Positions 6,458 to 8,190 of a DNA stretch of 8,190 nucleotides are shown here, piece after piece. This stretch comes from an uncultured Rikenella sp. (lineage in GTDB: Bacteria > Bacteroidota > Bacteroidia > Bacteroidales > Rikenellaceae): NCBI RefSeq assembly GCF_910579375.1, contig NZ_CAJTUJ010000081.1:1-8190 (forward strand), in the 5' to 3' direction. Position 1 is the first letter of the stretch. The number at the start of each line of letters is the position of its first letter. The notes beneath the pieces were generated by a model that did not search any database, was not told the origin of the DNA, and worked only from the letters and a program-made list of their open reading frames with translations. The translations under genes were made by a program, and so were the position numbers.

Positions 6458-7321
6458 CTAACGTGCGGCCGGGCGGATGGAGTCGCCCGCTTCCACCGTC
6501 CCGGGAGGAGGGTCGGGCACCGGATTTTTGCTCACGACCTGCCCCCGAAAGCGGAGGTCGATTTCGGTGGCCGACCGCCACCATCCGTCGGCAAAGGAGC
6601 GGCGATAGAACCGGGAGAGTTTCCCGAGCCGCCGGGCGACGGCAACGGAGTCGCCGACTTCGCCGAAGCGGATCACCTGACGTCCCACGCGTGGCAATAA
6701 TCGTACCTCATTTCCGTCGTAGTAGATCTGAGCGGTCAAGGCGTCCAAAAACGGGTCGGTATCTACCTGACGGACAAAGTTAAGGAGATTATGCAACAAT
6801 TCCCGCTCTGCGGGGAACTTTTTTTCATCCAAACGACCGAAATAGTCGGTCGGGAAACCGAAGGTCAGACGTCCGCTCACCACGGGCACGTCGGCGATAT
6901 AGTCGCTCTGGGAGGGAAGGAGCACCAGGTCGTCGTCCACATAGAAGTTGTGTCCGGATTCGCTCACCACGCGCATGACAGGTTTCCGCTGGCCGAGGGT
7001 GATGTGGAGCTGGCCGTCGATGGCGGTATAGGCTTCGGCCCAGGCGACGAATTCGTGGGCTTCGACGAGGCGTTCGATGGCATAGACATCGACACCGCGC
7101 AACCCCATGCCGATAACGCGTATAGAGCTGTCGGCCAGCCATCTGCGTACGATTTCAGGGGTAACGAAGGCGAGTTCGGCGCTGTCGCGAACGACGATGT
7201 CGATGCCGGTGCATTTGAGTTCTCTTTCGCGCACGGTGCAGTAGCGGGCGGCTACGATGCCGTAGGCTATGAGTAGCACGAGTAGCAGTATATGTCCTAT
7301 TTTCCGTCTTTTCGAGGACAT
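6458..7321 (-). CDS. ftsQ: Cell division protein FtsQ
   Basis: Single-pass membrane protein of 287 aa with its bulk in the periplasm, linking early divisome proteins with septal wall synthesis. The cytoplasmic N-terminus MSSKRRK is short and basic, followed by one transmembrane helix at about 9-25. A POTRA-like part follows at about 35-105 (LKCTGIDIVV, FVTPEIVRRWL, IERLVE, HITLGQRKPVMRV), then the beta domain to about 260 and a Pro-rich end. Sequence identity in the family is low, so the call rests on topology, length and position directly before ftsA. The ATG at 7321 places the basic residues just before the helix. Upstream of it on the minus strand is GGGAGAAAAC, but no clear Shine-Dalgarno. 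The usual neighbour murC is not recognisable upstream; the sequence changes character within about 60 bases. Confidence 0.93.
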   Translation of the reverse strand: MSSKRRKIGHILLLVLLIAYGIVAARYCTVRERELKCTGIDIVVRDSAELAFVTPEIVRRWLADSSIRVIGMGLRGVDVYAIERLVEAHEFVAWAEAYTAIDGQLHITLGQRKPVMRVVSESGHNFYVDDDLVLLPSQSDYIADVPVVSGRLTFGFPTDYFGRLDEKKFPAERELLHNLLNFVRQVDTDPFLDALTAQIYYDGNEVRLLPRVGRQVIRFGEVGDSVAVARRLGKLSRFYRRSFADGWWRSATEIDLRFRGQVVSKNPVPDPPPGTVEAGDSIRPAAR

Positions 7322-7389
7322 TTCGATCGGTTTTCGATAAGTTTTCTCCCGGTGGGTGTGCGCTTTTTCGAGGGGCAGGGTTCCAGAGT

Positions 7390-7584
7390 GTTTTGGCGTC
7401 CGCCCCGGGCTACCGCGACTCGTACTCGGGCGGGCCGGTAAAGGTCGGCAACGGCGGGTATAGCTGGTCGTCCGCTATCGGTAGAACGAACGGGGTGTTT
7501 TTGGACTTCTATGCACAGCATCTCAGTCCCAACAGTGTGGGTAATCGTGGCCACGGTCTTCAGTTGCGTTGCCTCTCGGAATAA
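7390..7584 (+). pseudogene. C-terminal remnant of a FISUMP-like surface protein
   Basis: About 64 codons ending in TAA at 7582-7584. The peptide has the closing pattern of Fibrobacter succinogenes major paralogous (FISUMP) and fimbrillin-associated domains of Bacteroidales: APGYRD, SGG, VGNGGYSWSSA, a variable middle (FLDFYAQHLSP), then NRGHGLQLRCLSE. Whole domains are about 150-200 aa and sit in secreted lipoproteins. Here everything before GYRD is missing. The frame is open back to a TGA at 7270-7272, but contains no ATG and no signal peptide; the only start is a TTG at 7393 inside the homologous part. I infer a truncated gene, opposite in strand to ftsQ and 68 bp from it. The family is recognised by pattern from memory, not by a search. 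A variable-region role in a diversity-generating retroelement is possible but unsupported, as no template copy or reverse transcriptase is visible. Confidence 0.6.
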
Positions 7585-7660
7585 ACGGGGGCGCGTGCCC
7601 GCGGGGGGCAATGGGCTGGAACTACTCTAATAAAAACAGCATCTCCCCTTGTTCTAAATC

Positions 7661-7698
7661 CCTGCGGTTTGAAGAACCGCCCGGGCCGGAGCTACCCC
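7661..7698. repeat. Hairpin repeat, copy R1
   Basis: Begins CCTGCGG and ends GCTACCCC. It contains the 17-nt hairpin GCGGTTTGAAGAACCGC (7664-7680): six Watson-Crick pairs plus one T-G, loop GAA. CCGGGCCGGAG follows directly. Same orientation as R2, offset 106 bp. Confidence 0.75.
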
Positions 7699-7766
7699 CG
7701 CAGAGAGTCGCACAATGCCTTCTAGCCTCTACCCCAACAACCAGCCACTCCTATTAAAGTTAAAAT

Positions 7767-7804
7767 CCTGCGGCTCGCAGAGCCGCCCGGGCCGGAGCCA
7801 CCCC
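7767..7804. repeat. Hairpin repeat, copy R2
   Basis: Begins CCTGCGG and ends GCCACCCC. It contains the perfect hairpin GCGGCTCGCAGAGCCGC (7770-7786), seven pairs, loop GCA. CCGGGCCGGAG follows, as in R1. Preceding A/T-rich bases (ACTCCTATTAAA) also echo those before R1 (ACTCTAATAAAA). Compared with R1, one stem pair changed from T-A to C-G and another from T-G to C-G, so pairing is kept. Confidence 0.8.
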
Positions 7805-7855
7805 AGGCGTAGGCCTGCAACGTCGCGGAGCTCGTTTCCGGCCACGCTGGCTCCG
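7793..7855. repeat. Long-range inverted repeat
   Basis: CGGAGCCA (7793-7800) and TGGCTCCG (7848-7855) are perfect 8-bp arms 47 nt apart. The interior holds further short pairings: AGGC/GCCT at 7805-7816 and CGGA/TCCG at 7826-7840. The left arm is part of repeat R2. It could be a folded RNA or a chance product of GC-rich sequence. Confidence 0.4.
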
Positions 7856-7981
7856 ACCCGTTCCGCTAAACTACCCTATCAGGGGATTACCTATTCGCCC
7901 TGAACAAAGCGAGTCGGACGCCCGGGAGGAACAGCAACTCTCGACGCGCAAGCGGCGTGTTGCGGGCCGCCCGTGGGCAGG

Positions 7982-8014
7982 CATCCGGCCCGCGCGACTC
8001 TGCGAGTCGCAAGA
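7982..8014. repeat. Hairpin repeat, copy R3 (inverted)
   Basis: Opposite in orientation to R1 and R2. It reads CATCCGGCCCG, then GCGACTCTGCGAGTCGC (7994-8010), then AAGA. The reverse complement of R2 reads CTCCGGCCCGG, then GCGGCTCTGCGAGCCGC, then AGGA. The stem is a perfect seven pairs, loop TGC. The fourth pair is A-T here and G-C in R2, again compensatory. Confidence 0.7.
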
Positions 8015-8165
8015 GCATAATCTATTCGTCCTTAGCGCCTATTTCGTTCTTAGCCTAAGTTCGCCGCCAGCGGAGGCGCAACGAAGCGCAACCAAGCCTG
8101 AGAAAATGCAAGTACTTTAGCGGGTCGAAGCCTGCGGGGCATAAAACGAGCATGGCGAGTTGCGG

Positions 8166-8183
8166 GCCTCCGCGATCGGAGGC
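8166..8183. repeat. Perfect hairpin near the right edge
   Basis: GCCTCCG-CGAT-CGGAGGC, a perfect 7-bp stem with a 4-nt loop. Different sequence from the R repeats, so it is listed separately. No T-run follows within the window. Confidence 0.55.
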
Positions 8184-8190
8184 TTCGGCC

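Larger units (their letters stand above)
7585..8190. other. Gene-free stretch with GC-rich hairpins
   Basis: No credible coding region on either strand: ORFs are short, overlap the repeats and resemble no family. No tRNA or rRNA is recognised. It contains the three-copy hairpin repeat, a long-range inverted repeat at 7793-7855 and a hairpin at 8166-8183. A short near-duplicate CTTAGC(G)CCTA occurs at about 8031-8040 and 8049-8057. The stretch continues past the right edge. Confidence 0.6.

Noticed and set aside
4843..6783. Long plus-strand open frame over ftsA and the end of ftsQ
   Set aside because: Shadow of GC-rich antisense sequence; ftsA and ftsQ on the minus strand explain the region.
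7297..7611. Minus-strand ORF of 104 codons upstream of ftsQ as an intact gene
   Set aside because: Most of it is antisense to the FISUMP-like remnant and it resembles no family; only its last residues might be the end of a displaced gene, which I cannot support.
7800..7880. Minus-strand tRNA-like start (GGGTAGTTTAGCGG)
   Set aside because: No T-loop sequence, no matching acceptor stem and no anticodon arm of proper size.
7715..7903. Plus-strand ORF of 62 codons
   Set aside because: Overlaps hairpin repeat R2 and the long-range inverted repeat; Arg/Ser/Pro-rich with no domain or ribosome binding site.
7661..8014. CRISPR array
   Set aside because: Only three hairpins, unequal spacing (106 and about 220 bp), one inverted, and no cas genes; not a CRISPR.

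Overview
The window reads as a chromosomal segment of a GC-rich member of the Bacteroidales, most likely Alistipes or a relative in the Rikenellaceae. Four things point there. Iron transport is a FeoA-FeoB fusion. The division genes run ftsQ-ftsA-ftsZ, and FtsA and FtsZ have Bacteroidota-type tails. The best promoter matches the Bacteroidota form TTTG-N19-TAnnTTTG. A fragment of a FISUMP-like (Fibrobacter succinogenes major paralogous) domain lies at the right side. The genus is an inference; the phylum is well supported.

Layout, left to right; every intact gene is on the minus strand. 1-2244: feoAB, cut by the left edge (748 codons seen, C-terminus missing). 2245-2452: its leader, with promoter-like boxes and a 32-bp-period direct repeat. 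2453-2617: a complete tRNA-Gly(CCC) unit of promoter, gene and terminator. 2618-2961: no gene, but three decayed tandem hairpin repeats and one more hairpin. 2962-3043: tRNA-Tyr(GUA). 3044-3163: spacer with inverted repeats. 3164-7321: ftsZ, ftsA and ftsQ, transcribed as ftsQ-ftsA-ftsZ. 7322-8190: no intact gene. It holds a broken C-terminal piece of a FISUMP-like surface protein on the plus strand and a field of GC-rich hairpins, including a three-copy repeat (two direct, one inverted) whose stems vary in a compensatory way.

FtsQ, FtsA and FtsZ are the core of the divisome: FtsZ polymerises into the ring, FtsA tethers it to the membrane, and FtsQ is a periplasmic scaffold. feoAB imports ferrous iron and is functionally unrelated. 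The region from about 7345 to 8190 is the only accessory-looking stretch. The expected upstream neighbour of ftsQ, murC, cannot be recognised there, so it is either a genomic rearrangement or an assembly join. I see no convincing new enzymatic system. The most unusual content is the repeat field and the protein remnant next to ftsQ.
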